Positions 1-12,665 of a DNA stretch of 64,000 nucleotides are shown here, piece by piece. The translations under genes and the position numbers were made by a program. Each line of letters begins with the position of its first letter. Position 1 is the first letter of the stretch. Location of the stretch: assembly GCF_051622035.1 (NCBI RefSeq), contig NC_135359.1, positions 26,136,001 through 26,200,000 on the forward strand, written 5' to 3'. The notes under the pieces are model-generated. The model saw nothing but the letters and a program-made list of their open reading frames with translations. It did no database searches and was not told the DNA's origin. The stretch is from Arctopsyche grandis. Taxonomy: Eukaryota; Arthropoda; Insecta; Trichoptera; Hydropsychidae.

Positions 1-946
1 GATTCGTGCGTGTATGCATATCGACGATGATTTTTCATCATCGATTCTAATAATTTTCGAAAATTTCTACTGATTATTTTGCTGCGTTGTGGTTTTTTTT
101 TTCAAATTGCCATGCAATATGAGCAAGAGCATAGTTCTCATCGAGATTTTCATTATTTTTTATTAATTTCGAAAGATACGATATTTAATTTTAACACAAA
201 CTAAATATAACATGTATTCAATTTAATCAAGATTATAATAAGGATATGCCTATAGTACTTCAAATTAACGTATATACCAATTACAGACAAAAAATCAAAC
301 AAATATAAAGCTTGATCCATTTTTCAGACGAAATATAGACTTACAAATGGGTATTCGAATAACGACCCACTTTTTTTTATATCTACAGTCATTATTTACA
401 TTTTTTTAATTAATGAACGATTTAAATCACCAAACACGAACATAGTACATAGTTCGTCGAACACAAATCAAAGCAAAATTTGTTTGGAATATAAATGAAC
501 TAACCTTGATTTTTTTTAAATTGTTTAAAAGGTACTCAACTTACTCTATATATGTACATATGTACTACTTTTTTGTTATAAAGAAAAAATATTTTGCATT
601 GATTTAATAATTTTTAAATATTAAAGTTAATAATATTACTCCTATTGACAATAAATAGGATGCCCTCAAATTATACATTTAATATAATTACAGAATTTAG
701 TGTTTTCTATACAGATAATTTTAATGAAACACATATGAGCACGTTCTTAGCTATTGATTCAAATACCATATTATTATATTTTTTATCACTGATAATTTAC
801 TAACCGGTTCCTCCGCCCTCTAGGCAACCGACATTGGATTTATTCTATTTGTATATAATTCGCGTACCTATCAATATAATGTTATTAAACAATCTACTAG
901 AGCTTTCCAAATTTAATAACCTTAAAATAGATAAAGAATTGTGTAT
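1..946. other. AT-rich non-coding sequence
   Basis: No convincing coding exon is seen on either strand. The only departure from the AT-rich background is a short GC-richer patch near 805-835. If the candidate first exon at 957-968 is real, this stretch would be the start of its first intron. Confidence 0.5.
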
Positions 947-1026
947 AAAAACTCACCGTATACTTCATGGTCGAATTTACACAAAACACACGAACACAGA
1001 ACTGAACTAGTTTGATGTATATATAG
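947..1026 (-). promoter_or_regulatory. Candidate TATA/initiator promoter with a four-codon first exon
   Basis: On the minus strand, a TATATATA box (about 1018-1025) is followed by a TCAGT arthropod initiator (1001-1005), a roughly 35-nt leader and ATG AAG TAT ACG (957-968). A strong GTGAGT donor (951-956) follows directly. Insect cuticular-protein and other secreted-protein genes often have such tiny first coding exons, in which MK begins a split signal peptide. TATA-to-initiator spacing is about 22 nt, shorter than the usual 30. The rest of the gene would lie left of the window, so its product cannot be named. The gene class is inference from layout only. Confidence 0.4.
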
Positions 1027-1069
1027 TCTGTTTGAGATTACACCAAGGATTTAATTATATATGAAAGTA

Positions 1070-1311
1070 GACACTGGCATGTGCATGAACAGATACTGAA
1101 GTCGACACAGTGCGGAGGACCGAAAATGAATGATACATTGTGAGAGGATTTCACCAAATTTATAACGAACGCTTGTGCTGCCGAGCGGACCCACACACAA
1201 TCACTTGGTGATGGTGTCGAGCTGACTCCCGGACCAAGAAGCATCATCATAGTATCGGCACATTCGTTCACAGACACACAACCCACACAAAGGGACTTCA
1301 GTGAGGTAAGT
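1070..1311 (+). other. GC-richer block ending in a strong splice donor
   Basis: This block is less AT-rich than its surroundings and ends with GAG followed by GTAAGT (donor 1306-1311), with a TCAGT just before it. It could be a non-coding first exon of a plus-strand transcript divergent from the candidate promoter at 947-1026. No open frame of note is present and no partner acceptor was identified. Confidence 0.2.
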
Positions 1312-3751
1312 GAAGCTATGTATGAGTAGTACCAATCCCTTAAATTTAAATTTAAAATCATCAATAATTTAAATTTACATGTGTATACTTGAAACATACA
1401 TTATTTATTTAATTAGATTAAAATAATAAATCAATATCGATGACATATTGCTTACAATTGATAGTGAACAAGAGAATCATCAAGGTATTCAGTAAAACTA
1501 CAAGGATTTTATTTATTTTAATTTAAAATGCAAATGGTCATTGACTTTACATATGTAGTCTGAAAAACATTTTCAATATTCATGTGATTCGAATTTATTA
1601 ATATATTTTTATTTAATCCAATGAGTCACCTTGAATATATATCGTTTTCTTTTTACAAAGTTTTCTAAAATTCTTACATTGAATTTCTTTACACGAAATT
1701 TGTCCTCGATACGTGCCTGCAAGGCTTAAATAATCTTCTTTGCGAAAATCCCACGTATGTATAATATAATAAATTGAAATGAACTGACGTTACAGTTGAA
1801 GAATTGCGTCAAAAATTTTATTTTGACTCTATCTATGTACATACAATATATCTTGTGTTGTAACAAAAAATTAAAAAAATAAACAAATGTGAGATGAGCG
1901 CGTGTTGTGAATTACGTGTGTATTTCTATTACGCACAGTTCATTGCTTATTTATTGTAAAATCATGCGTTTCACTTAAATTTAAATATATTATTTCATGA
2001 ATTAAACATGCGAGTGATGTATCAAAATCGTCTAGTTTAATATTGATTATATATATGTTGTTTTTACATTTTTACTGGTTTTTTAACTTCTTACTCCATA
2101 ACACTCAAAGAATAAATATAAATTTAATTTATAATATTTAAGGTACAGTAAATGTAATTGATAATTATACAAACTCATTAAGTACATATTCACATATTAA
2201 TTTAATGATCATTTTTGTACATACATATATATGTAATTTTTAATTTTCCAATTTAATATATAATACATATGTAGTTCATAAATGATACTCCTGTTTCTTT
2301 GTAGAATTTAAAAGCAGATTTTTGCTATACATAGTAGCCAAGAGTAGCAGTAATATACTGTAGCCTACTACTACCTATATAATGTTAAATATTATTGATT
2401 TGCTCTTTTGTATAATAAAGTAACTACGTATGTATGATATGTTGTACCGGAATTAAATTTAACAACTATCCAAGTATACAAATTGATCAATAGCTTGCAG
2501 TATTAAATTCAATTATGATTAATGAGTATTTGTATTGGTTGGTTCATTAAAAAGTGTAGAATTTTCTGTCTGTTCAATTTTAATGCTATGCTAATTATAG
2601 GTATTAGATATTATATAAACAGCCTAATTACTTGTTCACCGATGCATAATGTATGATAAATTAGCTATTAAAATCACTCAAGATCGTCTCTCTCACTTGC
2701 TATTTACATCAAATAGCGTTGCAATATTTAAAATTATAATTTAATGCTCATGAATTCGGTTCTCATTTTTCTTTAATAGTTTTTCATTTTTCGCAATGGG
2801 CATTATTATCAACGCTTTTGTGCATTTCATTTTTTTCGTGATAATGAAAGTGCTCTCCGCATCCAAATATTCATTTTTCTGAAATTGTGATCGTATTGTT
2901 CGCTTAAACATTCTCGACTGCCATAATCAAAATAAAAATGAATAATACACTTGATGGTATAATAAAATATGAAATATGTATCTATTCTGCATGGGAATTT
3001 TTTTTCTAAATACCTACACAATTTCTTTTTTTTTTATTTTCTTTGAAATGATCATATTTTTATCGATGCTCTAACAGCTCACTACGTTATTTCCACATTC
3101 ACGTTCGATCGAATTTTACTTTTTAATTAGCGTTTTAGAAAATAATTCAACCGACATATTTCAATTGTACGCAAATTATATTTTCTTTCTTCTTCACAAA
3201 GTGTGTAGTAAGAATGATACACATCATTTTAGAGTACGTATAAAAAGAAAGTGCTACTTCATAACGAGTTACATAAGAATATGTCATATGCGATTTTTTT
3301 TTATATTTGTTTAAAACGTCAAGTGGAAACATTTGAAGATGAAAATCATCGTCATACGATTGTCAACCGTGTTTCGCGACCTATAAAATCTCAACATACA
3401 CGCATAAAACTACTTAATCTGTGTCGTGAATCTTAAAACCTCAGTTTCGTAATGGCGTCAAAAAACTCTTTATTCATAACTATGAGAAAATAAAACATTC
3501 GCAAAATATTTTTTTCATAACTTGAATATACATATAATAACACACTGTTCAAGGTGTCATGCACAAATGCACTAAATACACTTACAGGTCACACAACATT
3601 CAATAAATAAAAAAACAACAATTTATTACAGAGTACATTTTTCATCACATTGATAAATTTCAATAAGATTAAATTGAACCAAATTTTTTTAATTGATACA
3701 AAATCAAACCTTCCAAAGATATTATTACAGCTATAGAAATATTTATTTTAT
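1312..3751. other. AT-rich non-coding sequence
   Basis: Short chance open frames only. No recognisable domain, repeat family or RNA gene was seen. Confidence 0.5.
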
Positions 3752-4330
3752 CTATGTACGTAGTAACAATAGATGAAGTTTTGTGATCATGCGAAAATTT
3801 GAACTCGAAATTTTGACCGATTCGAACTCAGAATCGATCACTGATCACGTTTTCATGAGCTATAAAAGATGTGTGTGTGTGTGTGTGTCTGTGTATTTTG
3901 GTGATTTTTTTAAACACCGTTAGTCCTATCGAACTGAAACTTAGTATTGGTTACTGAAATTCTTATCGACATGACCAAAATTTTTTTCAAATTTTTAAGT
4001 TGACCAGAAATGGTACCTCCCCTTATAGGTGTACCATTTTTTTTAAGTTTTTGAATTCAATTATATTCCCAAACCGCTAACTAAATCGAACTGAAATTTT
4101 TTTACATGTAATAGAAATTATACATTTTATAACCTAATATTTTTATCTGAACCGGAAGTAGTACTTTTACTTACGTTTTTTATGTTTTTCTTAGAAACCT
4201 TTTAGTTTATTGAACTGAAATTTCATATCTATCAGTTTAAGCTTAATACCAAGTTATGTATAAAATTTGGTAAGCATCCGTCAACCGGAAGTGGCAGTTT
4301 ACTCTCGTTCTTTTTTTTTATATATAGATC
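3752..4330 (+). repeat. Dispersed repeat family A, copy 1
   Basis: It begins with TCTATGTACGTAGTAACAAT and runs to a TATATATAG end. The same sequence recurs at 36553-37510 (+), in reverse at about 12100-12660, and as a fragment at 33010-33075. Inside are degenerate subunits of roughly 150 bp, each with an 'aaccg...tcgaactgaaa' phrase and a CCGGAAGT/CCGGAAAT core. A GT microsatellite lies at about 3870-3890. No coding capacity is visible. I cannot assign it to a transposon class. Confidence 0.7.
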
Positions 4331-4563
4331 TTGTTAAAAAATTTGCATTACTGTTCATACATAATAAACGCGTGCTCTGACAATCAGCCTTCATAATGTA
4401 ATCGTGTGAAAGATTAAAGCAGTGTATTGTTTCAAAAATGGTTATCGTGCACATGATGCCACTTCATCCGATCTTCTTCAAAAAATAATTCACCGAAACA
4501 TTTTTAAAAAACCATAAAAAAAATGAATCAAAATCTTCATCTATTGATTCTTCGTATACATAT

Positions 4564-4742
4564 ATTTGGTAAACGGATTATTGCTCAAATTGTAATCACG
4601 CGCACGACAATCGTTGCCACAAAAATCGCGAATACGGAATATCTGGCACTAGAGTTCTCGTTAGTACAATATTTCGCGTGGGCAGCTTTCGATTGATTGA
4701 GTTATTGGGTGCCAGATGTTTGTATATTAGCACCGAACCCAT
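4564..4742 (+). mobile_element. Small MITE family B, copy A
   Basis: A segment of about 175 bp from GGTAAACGGATTATTG to CACCGAACCC. It matches 25701-25875 and, in reverse orientation, 50084-50290 and 50593-50762. Shared blocks include 'aaaatcgcgaatacg' and 'ttctcgttagtat'. Without a transposase it can only be called a non-autonomous DNA element. Confidence 0.55.
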
Positions 4743-4789
4743 ATATTTGTATATTAATGTTTATTTTTCTTATTAATCAATTACTTACA

Positions 4790-5520
4790 TAGGGCCGATC
4801 GTGTGAGAAACCTTGGTGTTTTACTTGACCGTAAATTATTTTTCGTTTTTCATATTGATTTGATAATATGCAAGGCATTGGCATGAAGTTGAGTTTCATT
4901 TTTAGAATATTCAAGTCTTTTAAACCCCATAGTACTGTTGCCTGATTTTTCAATTCATTTGTAAGAAGTCATCTGGAATTTGCTAGTACTGTTTGGAATC
5001 CTTTCTGTAGCGTTTATATCAATAATCTCGAACAAATAAATAAAAAAAGCTCCATTCCTACTGTAATTCCAAATTTCTTCACAGTGATAGTTTTGTTTCC
5101 TTACAATGTTTTAGCTTTTGAATTATATAATTAATAGTCCTTATTTATTAATCAAGATTCTATTTCTATATTCAATCAGATCCGTCCGTAATTCTTCATT
5201 ATTTCGCATTAATCCTTGTTCTACCAACTATTCCTGTAATTCATTTTTATACAATACATCTTCCTCTTCTCTTAACAATATTCCTCCTCATATTGATCCA
5301 TTTTGTTGTTCCTTTTCATGCTTTAAATTTCTATTATTTGGTCATTATTCTTAGTATCACATACATACATATATCCCATATCACTATTCAATGCTTTTCT
5401 GCTTTGTTTTATTTTATTTCATTGTTGTAATTTATTTTTAGAAATTTTTTGGTATTAATGTTATGTTCAGCACGTTGTAATGCTGTTTTTGTTTGTGTTA
5501 TAAGAAAATAAAAACATAAA
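4790..5520 (+). mobile_element. Jockey-like LINE, decayed reverse-transcriptase C-terminal tail
   Basis: Plus-strand translation gives the conserved post-catalytic region of Jockey-type reverse transcriptases. 'VRNLGVLLDRKL', then a 'HID...KAL.M' stretch, then 'RSHLEFASTVWNP' correspond to the usual 'KDLGV.LD..L...HI' and 'R..LEY...VW.P' motifs. A downstream open frame (5118-5354) continues with 'RSVRNSSLFRINPC' and 'TNYSCNSFLY', typical of the extreme 3' end of these elements. The copy ends in an A-rich tail near 5505-5520. It is 5'-truncated, as is usual for LINEs, and interrupted by stops and frame changes, so it is inactive. Confidence 0.7.
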
Positions 5521-6640
5521 AATCACTCGTAGCTACACCATAATCGAATCCTTCGTATCATTTATATTAAGTTTATATTAAGTTTATATTAAATTGGTTG
5601 CACTAGGTTTTTCCTATAAATGAACAATAAAGTAAGTATATAATATAAAGATAATTGCAGTCTGTCGTTAATTGAAACTGAAATTTCTACTGTGTCAACT
5701 GACTGCTTAGATGTCGTAAATTTCCCGTTTTAATTTGCCTTTATAATATACCTTGACGTTCAATAGCCTCGTTAAATGAGAGACAGCATGTTTTGAAAAG
5801 GCGACTATTGTGCTGAAAAATTCGCGATGGGTGCAAAAGGTTACGGCTAAGCAACTTTTTTGAATTGTGTGCGTCACAATCGGATATTTCACCTCACGTT
5901 GAGACAAATTGATTTTGCACGTTGGTTTGATGGCACTCGGTAATGTTAATGTAAGTTTAAGTCGGTCGACGAGAGCGGAATACTTTGGATGAAAGTATAA
6001 GTGGAACTCCACTGCTGACCTGATGATACAATATAAAGAGAGAAAAAAAATCACCGGACGTTCGATTGCGCAGTCTTATAGTGCAGTTCAAGTCCAAAAT
6101 CTGGCACTATCGATCAAAAGATTCTCAAATCGAAATTGTTTAGCCTTATTTCGTACGTATGTACTTTCCAAATCTTACAAATGCTCCAAAATGTCAAATA
6201 TTTCTGATTATTTATGTGTCACGCTAGTTAATGCTGCATTCCGCTGTATTATTATCTCCGTATTTGTTATTTTGTCTTAAAGCGTGTTATTTGCCGTTGA
6301 TGATTTCAAAACTTGGGGTCAAAATTAAGACTACTTATTTGTCGCCAAATTCTCTATCCGAACTTTTTTACCATTATTACAAACTAGTTTTGTACCCGAT
6401 GAAATATCATCGCATGGCTGTTGGCATATTAAGTTATTAAATTAAAAGAAAAATTTCGGTTCTGTGTTCTATCCGCACGCGGTCGAATTTTTTTCAAATA
6501 CTTTTTAAATATATTTATATTTAATTAAAAAAAAATGCTAAAACTACCTACTTACCTACATGTAAACAATATAAAACACCAATAGAAAAATTAATTAGTT
6601 AAAAGTTAGATGACGGTCAATTTGCCTAGAGGAAACATTA
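5521..6640. other. Non-coding sequence with a short tandem repeat
   Basis: Three head-to-tail copies of a 12-bp TTTATATTAAGT unit lie at about 5560-5600. Small open frames at 5707-6054 (-) and 6023-6280 (+) resemble nothing I know and overlap on opposite strands, so I do not call them genes. Confidence 0.4.
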
Positions 6641-6650
6641 GTAACAAACA

Positions 6651-6761
<111 letters not shown>

Positions 6762-6869
6762 TTTTTTCTTTTGCTATTATAGTCATATGATATTCGTACA
6801 TGTTTTGGTATTGGTTTAGCTGTGACATACATATGTATATCGAATCGAAACAACTATTATAGTACAACG

Positions 6870-9680
6870 AGTGTTATCTCAGACAGACACACAGGATTCA
6901 GGATATCGCACTTAACCTTAAGTTATTCTATGAATAGCATAAGATTTGACCCCTTCTGATCATAGAAAGTTGATAGAAAGTGAAGCTGACGTTTTTAAAC
7001 ATAATGAAAGCCAAAGTGAATATAATGACGACCTTGAAAACCTATTCCGACATCTTAAAAGCAAATCGCTTTATCTCATTGATTTAAATTTTAAATGTAT
7101 ATAGCTTTCGAGTCTATGTAGTTTTAGCAGTCAACGGGCGTTCGATGTGCTTGTGAATGAGCGATGAGCACGATTTGAATCATTAAATAATCATCGTCAA
7201 GTTAAAAAGCCAAATTACATACATTACCGCTCTTCACTTTTTACGAGCACTTACACTAATTTATATTGAATAATTTTTAAAATTCAGTTGTAGGAAGTAA
7301 AGTTCGTAATGCTGTTGTGAACACTTTTACGGCAATCAAGTTTTTTAAAAAGTGCTTTAAAAGACAGCAATTCTGCTTGCTTTAACTGTAATCACTGACG
7401 CCAACGCAGTTAAAATACAAAGGAAATCATCGCATAAGATCCGGTTGCAGAGAGGCATAAGAAAGCTTCGCATGCAAAACTGGTACATCCAGATACCGAA
7501 TTAAATAATATTTTTTATAATAAATGCATAATTTTTCTATTTAGGACTGAAATTTATTAGTAATTTAATTGATAAATAAACGTGCTAAATTAAGCTGACT
7601 CAATTTCCCTCCGAGCATATATAATTTCTTGCGTACTACATTCCAACGAAGAGTATTAAATGTTGTGAAGTGAAATTGTAGAAATTAATATGTATATCGA
7701 TCGATACGTTATATGTATATACTTTCTATGTTTATCTTAAAATCCTATATAACTGAGATTTCGTGTCACATATCTTTACTTTCTACGCAGAATTACGACC
7801 TAGCAAAAAAATCGACTGATTTCGTACGTGCATCACTCTTAGTCATCACATTATCTATAAACATTATAAAGACTATAATATTCGATCCAAATATCTATAA
7901 ACATTATAAAGACTATAATATTCGATATTTATGATCGTTTTGAAACTGTTACAGATGGAAATTTTGAGTGTAACTTTTCATTTCGGAAATCTGCAAAAAA
8001 AATGTGCAAACTCTTACTCGTCGTGATCGTTATATTATTCACAATTAATCAATTTGTAAATTAAAAGTAAAAATACGCTCTAATTTAGCGGCAATTACCG
8101 TCATTCTGAAATCTCACCTCATTATAAGCCGCATATGAATGAAAAGACAACGCGGATAAAAAACAAACGTGTGCTTTTAATTATTTCTGAATTAATTTTA
8201 CTTCATTTTCTTCGTCTGATGTATTCGTACGTGAGCGGTAATTAATGAAAAAAATTATAGCGCGAATTATAATGTCAAATGTTTATGTTTGCGAATTATT
8301 CGATTTTCATTATAAATATATGGAAAAAAACTAGTTCACTGTTTAGTGTTTTGATTATTTTTTGTCATACTTTTATATATGACTTCAACATGAAACACAA
8401 ATGTAAAACTAAATCGAGGTCACTTTGTATTGAAAAAAAATATATATTAGCATAAAAAAATATTAAATGAAATTTAAATCTAACTAACAAGGTAGAACTT
8501 ATATTATATTTCATTATAAAATTGATTGTGTGAATATTCTGTATATTTATTCATGGCACGATACTCTTTTCAAAAATTAGTTTACTACAAATTTAATTTT
8601 ATATGACATAAAAGGTAAAATAAACGGGCATGCATCAAATAGTGAAGGTGCATTCCACAGCAATACATTTTTTTGCATCCAAATTGACATTGATTATAAC
8701 GGCTGTCAATTACAAAGGCCAGGGTTCATCTGACAAAAGGTAGGTACGTCTATTTTTGTACGTAATACCATTTCGTTAAATTATCTCTAGATGCAAATGA
8801 AAAATATATATCAACTCCAAATAAAATCCGACTTAATTAACCGGATTATTGATAACCACGGATATATTATAAATATATCATACATATTCATTGGAGCGAT
8901 ATTGAAAGTAATAGAGTCAGTTTAAATTTTTCATTTCCAATATAAGTATATAGTTTTCTTTCATATCTAAGATCCAGTTTTCAAAGAAAAACGTTATTGT
9001 TTGACAAATAATACAAACGACACTTTAATTACTATATCAGATAAAATCATCACAAACTTTGACGCACACTTTGAAGAAGCTTTTCGTAGATTTTTATTAG
9101 ACAATATACATACAAACGTACTCGTTATTAACGATAAATCGATCATTTTATTCAACCCACACCCTCTCAACCAATAAGCGATTCCTCAGTATATATGTAC
9201 ATACATACATATGTACATACATATCAGTGCGGTAATATTTCAACCAGAGGATGCTGTCCAAAACACAATCAGTTTATTTTTTACATACCTCCTTTACGTT
9301 TCATTTAAATTTTATTTTACTCTTCCAAACATTGTCATATTTATATTTATTAAAATGTCTTTAATATGCTTTCGTTTTTGAATGAATATTCAATATTGGT
9401 GTGGGTTTTGGACTCTAAACTATTTTTCATTATATGGTAGAGAAGCAAATGTTGTTTTTACAAGCCTCTTCTTATTAGTACATTTTTAATTAAACAATTG
9501 CAATTATTACTAACAACGACGATAAATCTACTTGCATTGTTACTTTGGCTATCTATATTTATGACCATAATCAATAATAATTTAGGACGTAATAAATTAC
9601 AATAAAATAATAAAAGTAAATAACTTAGGACGTAACGTACGAAATATCAATCAACGAATCAAGCGAAAGTCCATACATAA
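6870..9680. other. AT-rich non-coding sequence
   Basis: No gene was recognised. The one structured feature is a perfect direct duplication of 35-36 bp (about 7855-7886 and 7893-7925, unit beginning ATCTATAAACATTATAAAG). A compound TACATA microsatellite lies at about 9195-9225. Confidence 0.45.
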
Positions 9681-9884
9681 AAAATCAAATCAATTCCACA
9701 CATACGCAAAAGGATATTTTGCTTCCAGAGCAAGTTTCGCGCGAGCGAGACGACTGTAGAGTCGTCTCACTCATGCGCATACGCAAAAGCGACAGCTCAC
9801 TTGTGCGCATGCGCAAAAATATTATAGAGAACTTCAGCATCCATGGCGATACGGGCTTGATTTGAAACAAGCATCGGTCGCGTA

Positions 9885-9992
9885 GATATGATACAACAGG
9901 AAAAAGAGGAACATGCTTTTCCTCCCGTATTCTGCGCGCGCACATTAACACGGGAGGAAAAGCATGTTCCTCTTGTTCCTGTTGTATCCTGC
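9885..9992. repeat. Small inverted repeat with about 38-bp arms
   Basis: The left arm (about 9888-9926, TACAACAGGAA...CTTTTCCTCCCG) pairs with the right arm (about 9952-9990). Downstream (10000-10110) is a segment with reiterated GATCTTTCGA that recurs in reverse at about 32720-32800 inside another element. The phrase TGTATCCTGCTCGCGCAAATT recurs inside the hAT MITE at 32814-32983. It is probably part of a decayed DNA element. Confidence 0.55.
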
Positions 9993-10219
9993 TCGCGCAA
10001 ATTAAGTGAGTATGTATGTGAGTATGTACCGTTTACCATGCACCATTTTTTTTTGATCTTTCGACTTAAGATCTTTCGATTTTCGATCTTTGCATTCTGA
10101 TATTTGCGTTTTCTGTAATTTAACATTCTGTCAAATCACGGAGACCGCTTACATACATATATGCTATTTGACAATAATTAAAAAAATACTTAAATGATAT
10201 TTTTAAAGAACTCGTGCGT

Positions 10220-10600
10220 CAAATATTAATCATACGATTGTTACAGGTGCGACCAAAGAGACGTATGTATCTTTAAAGTGGACGAACCATGCATTGCAGA
10301 TCGCTGTCGATGGCGTCCTTTCTAAACGACAACGAAGAGTGATTTTTTTATATCTTTTTTGGTGGTTATCAAGCGGCCGTGGCAGGTGACTGTAGTGGCA
10401 ATGACCGACGCCGTTCATTTCGGTGGACAGGCGAGAAAGTGCACAACATCATTGTTGTTACATTTTTGTTATTTTGTGTCTTAACATCTCGAGCAGAAGA
10501 AGTGGGCAAGATCGCACGCAACGAGGAAAACCCTATTGTGACCGTTCGTTCGACTGTAAAATTTGGCCAGTGAACGCAATTTTTTAAAAGTATACTTGAT
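10220..10600. other. GC-moderate block, unassigned
   Basis: It follows a TTGTTACAG acceptor-like sequence, but all three forward frames are interrupted. No domain could be assigned securely. It may be a decayed repeat. Confidence 0.25.
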
Positions 10601-10810
10601 ATAAGTAGTTTTTGTCGAGTTGATGTAACACTTTCCGGTTATCATTTCAATCACATCGTTCATTACACTTTAGGTGAGCATTCGTGGATCAAATTTTCGT
10701 CAGACAAGTATCTCGTAGGATCTCTGACTACTTTTTACTATTCGTAGCTAGAAATGCAAAACAAACCGTATGAGACATAAATCTCTTAATTTAGTTCCTG
10801 AGAATTGACC

Positions 10811-11127
10811 GGTTACCTGACAACTCGTTCACAGATTTTCCGTAAACCGAGGATGCGCTCCAGGCATTACGTATACGGCCATCTCTTTCTCACCCCGTCT
10901 GTTTACCAAGATCTCGTTTACTATGCCATTACGTATGCAGCCATCTCTTTCACAGACCGTCTGTCCACCGATAACAGACGGTCTGTGAAAGAGATGGCTG
11001 CATACGTAATGGCATAGAAAACGAGATCTCGGTGAACAGACGGAGTGAGAAAGAGATGGCCGTATACGTAATGCCTGGAGCGCATCCTCGGTTTACGGAA
11101 AATCTGTGAACGAGTTGTCGTGTCACC
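10811..11127. mobile_element. Foldback DNA element, 317 bp, 9-bp target duplication
   Basis: Nearly the whole element is one palindrome with arms of about 150 bp meeting near 10970. Its ends read GGTTACCTGACAACTCG and, in reverse complement, GGTGACACGACAACTCG. The 9-bp direct duplication GAATTGACC flanks it (10802-10810 and 11128-11136). Duplications of this size fit Mutator-like or foldback (Rehavkus-type) transposons. There is no transposase. The arms yield almost the same conceptual peptide on both strands, which is a consequence of the symmetry. Confidence 0.85.
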
Positions 11128-11214
11128 GAATTGACCCAATGAAAAAATATTTTGATAAACGTAGTTTTGAGATAATATCGACAAAAAAATTAAACTTCGT
11201 TTTTACATTCTATA

Positions 11215-11870
11215 CCACATTAACGTAGATAAGACCAAACTAATGTTCAATAGCTATTGCATGCCTGATAGCATCTCATTAGATGATAAAATAGTACAAG
11301 ACGTCCATAATTAATTACATTTGGACAAATAATAGACATGTCCGGTAATAAAGAGACGTATGAAATTAAGATGGAGTGCATTTGGACGATTGAATGCCGT
11401 TTTTAAATCAAAAATGCCACTTTGCCTGACGAAAAAGATCTTTGATGAATGTATTTTGCCAGTGATAACGTATGGATATGAAACATTGAACGCCAAGATG
11501 CTACAAAAAAATCCAATGCACTCAAAGAAGTATGGAACGCCGTATGCTTGGCATAATGAAGAAAGACAGGAAATGGAATACGTGGGTGAAAAGTATGACA
11601 AGTAGAGTGAACAGATTGAAATAGTAATGGACGGGCCACGTGGCTAGAAGAATGAACGAAATTTGGAAAAAATGAGTGCTTGAATGTTACCCGAGAGAAT
11701 GTAAAAGGGTAAAAATAAGACCACAGGGAAAATGGGTAGACGAAATTAAGAAAATGTGTGGGATGAATGGATGAGAGTTGAAGCGTGGAGGACAGAGACG
11801 AGTGGAAGCGTGTTGGAAAGACATTCATCCAGCAGTGGGTGGTGAATAGCTGTAAATGATGATGATGAGT
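11215..11870 (+). mobile_element. RTE-like LINE, 5'-truncated 3' end
   Basis: The translation carries a motif set common at the C-terminus of insect endonuclease/reverse-transcriptase LINEs: 'RWSAFGRLNAVFKSKMP', 'CILPVITYGYET', then further pieces equivalent to 'GHVARR', 'WVDEIKKMCGMNW' and a terminal SSSGW, followed by a (TGATGA)n-type 3' tail (11856-11869). Such simple-repeat tails are usual in the RTE group. Several frame changes and stops show it is dead. A minus-strand open frame across the same bases is a shadow. Confidence 0.75.
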
Positions 11871-11910
11871 GACGTGCCGTGGAAATCTCCCCAAACTTAT
11901 TACACAGCCT

Positions 11911-12003
11911 TACTTACGAGTGCACGAGTAGGATACAAGGGGACTAGGTGACGTCATAGCGAGTCCCCTTGTATCTTTCTCGCGCACACCTTAGTGAGGT
12001 TGT
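11911..12003. repeat. Short hairpin element
   Basis: Arms GATACAAGGGGACT and AGTCCCCTTGTATC surround about 15 bp. Flanks CTTACTTACGAGTGCACGAG and CTCGCGCACACCTTAGTGAGG extend the pairing imperfectly. The flanks resemble those of the inverted repeat at 9885-9992. Confidence 0.5.
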
Positions 12004-12099
12004 GTGATAAAAACAGGGAGATTACTCACGGCAGATCACCGATACAAACATATATAAAAATAAGCTAAAAGTTTAGATATATAATTTCAGCTCAATACG

Positions 12100-12665
12100 C
12101 CGACAGGTTTTGGAAAAAAACACAAAAAAATGATTTTCTACAGTAAAAGTACTACTTCCCCTTGAGGTAAACATATTTGAAAATAATACTAATGTAGATA
12201 TGAAATTTAACATACCTTTTACATGTAAAATGTTTCAGCAAAATCTGTATAGTAGCTTGGGAGATAATTGAATTCAAAAACTTTTAAAAAAAGAAGAGAC
12301 CTATAAGATGACTTTATGTACTTCTGATCAACCTAAAATTTCGAAAAAAAAATTAGAATATCACGATAAACATTTCTATAACTAATACTAAATTTCAGTT
12401 TGATGGGACTAACAGTGTTCAAAATATCTCATTGTAGGGGCTCTACGACATGGTCGAGTTTGGGTCGCCATCACCGATTTGACTATGTTGGTGGCTACAC
12501 TTTACTTCCTTCCCGACCATCATATACTCGTGCACTAAACCTCATCGTCATTTCATTCCTTTCGCCTCCACAAAACCATGAAAATGTGATCAGTGACCGA
12601 TTCTGTGTTCAAATCAATCAAAATCTCGAGGCCGAATTTTCAAATGATCACAAACTTTAATACAT
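12100..12665 (-). repeat. Dispersed repeat family A, copy 2 (reverse)
   Basis: Reverse-complement match to 3752-4330: the right end reads GTGATCATTTGAAAATTCG..CTCGAGATTTTGA in reverse, and the left part holds the 'cttccccttgaggta' and 'aacagtgttcaaaat' blocks. About 130 bp at 12430-12560 lack counterparts in copy 1 and look like an insertion. The small open frame at 12400-12660 is not a gene. Confidence 0.65.

Noticed and set aside
5707-6054. 115-codon minus-strand open frame
   Set aside because: No motif, no splice or promoter support, and an overlapping opposite-strand frame of similar length.
10230-10420. Possible helix-turn-helix (psq-like) coding piece, KWTNHALQIAVDGVL
   Set aside because: Only about 15 residues look right and the frame ends soon after; insufficient for a transposase call.
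10805-11184. Two overlapping opposite-strand open frames with nearly the same peptide
   Set aside because: The identity follows from the palindrome of the foldback element; there is no sign of a coding gene.
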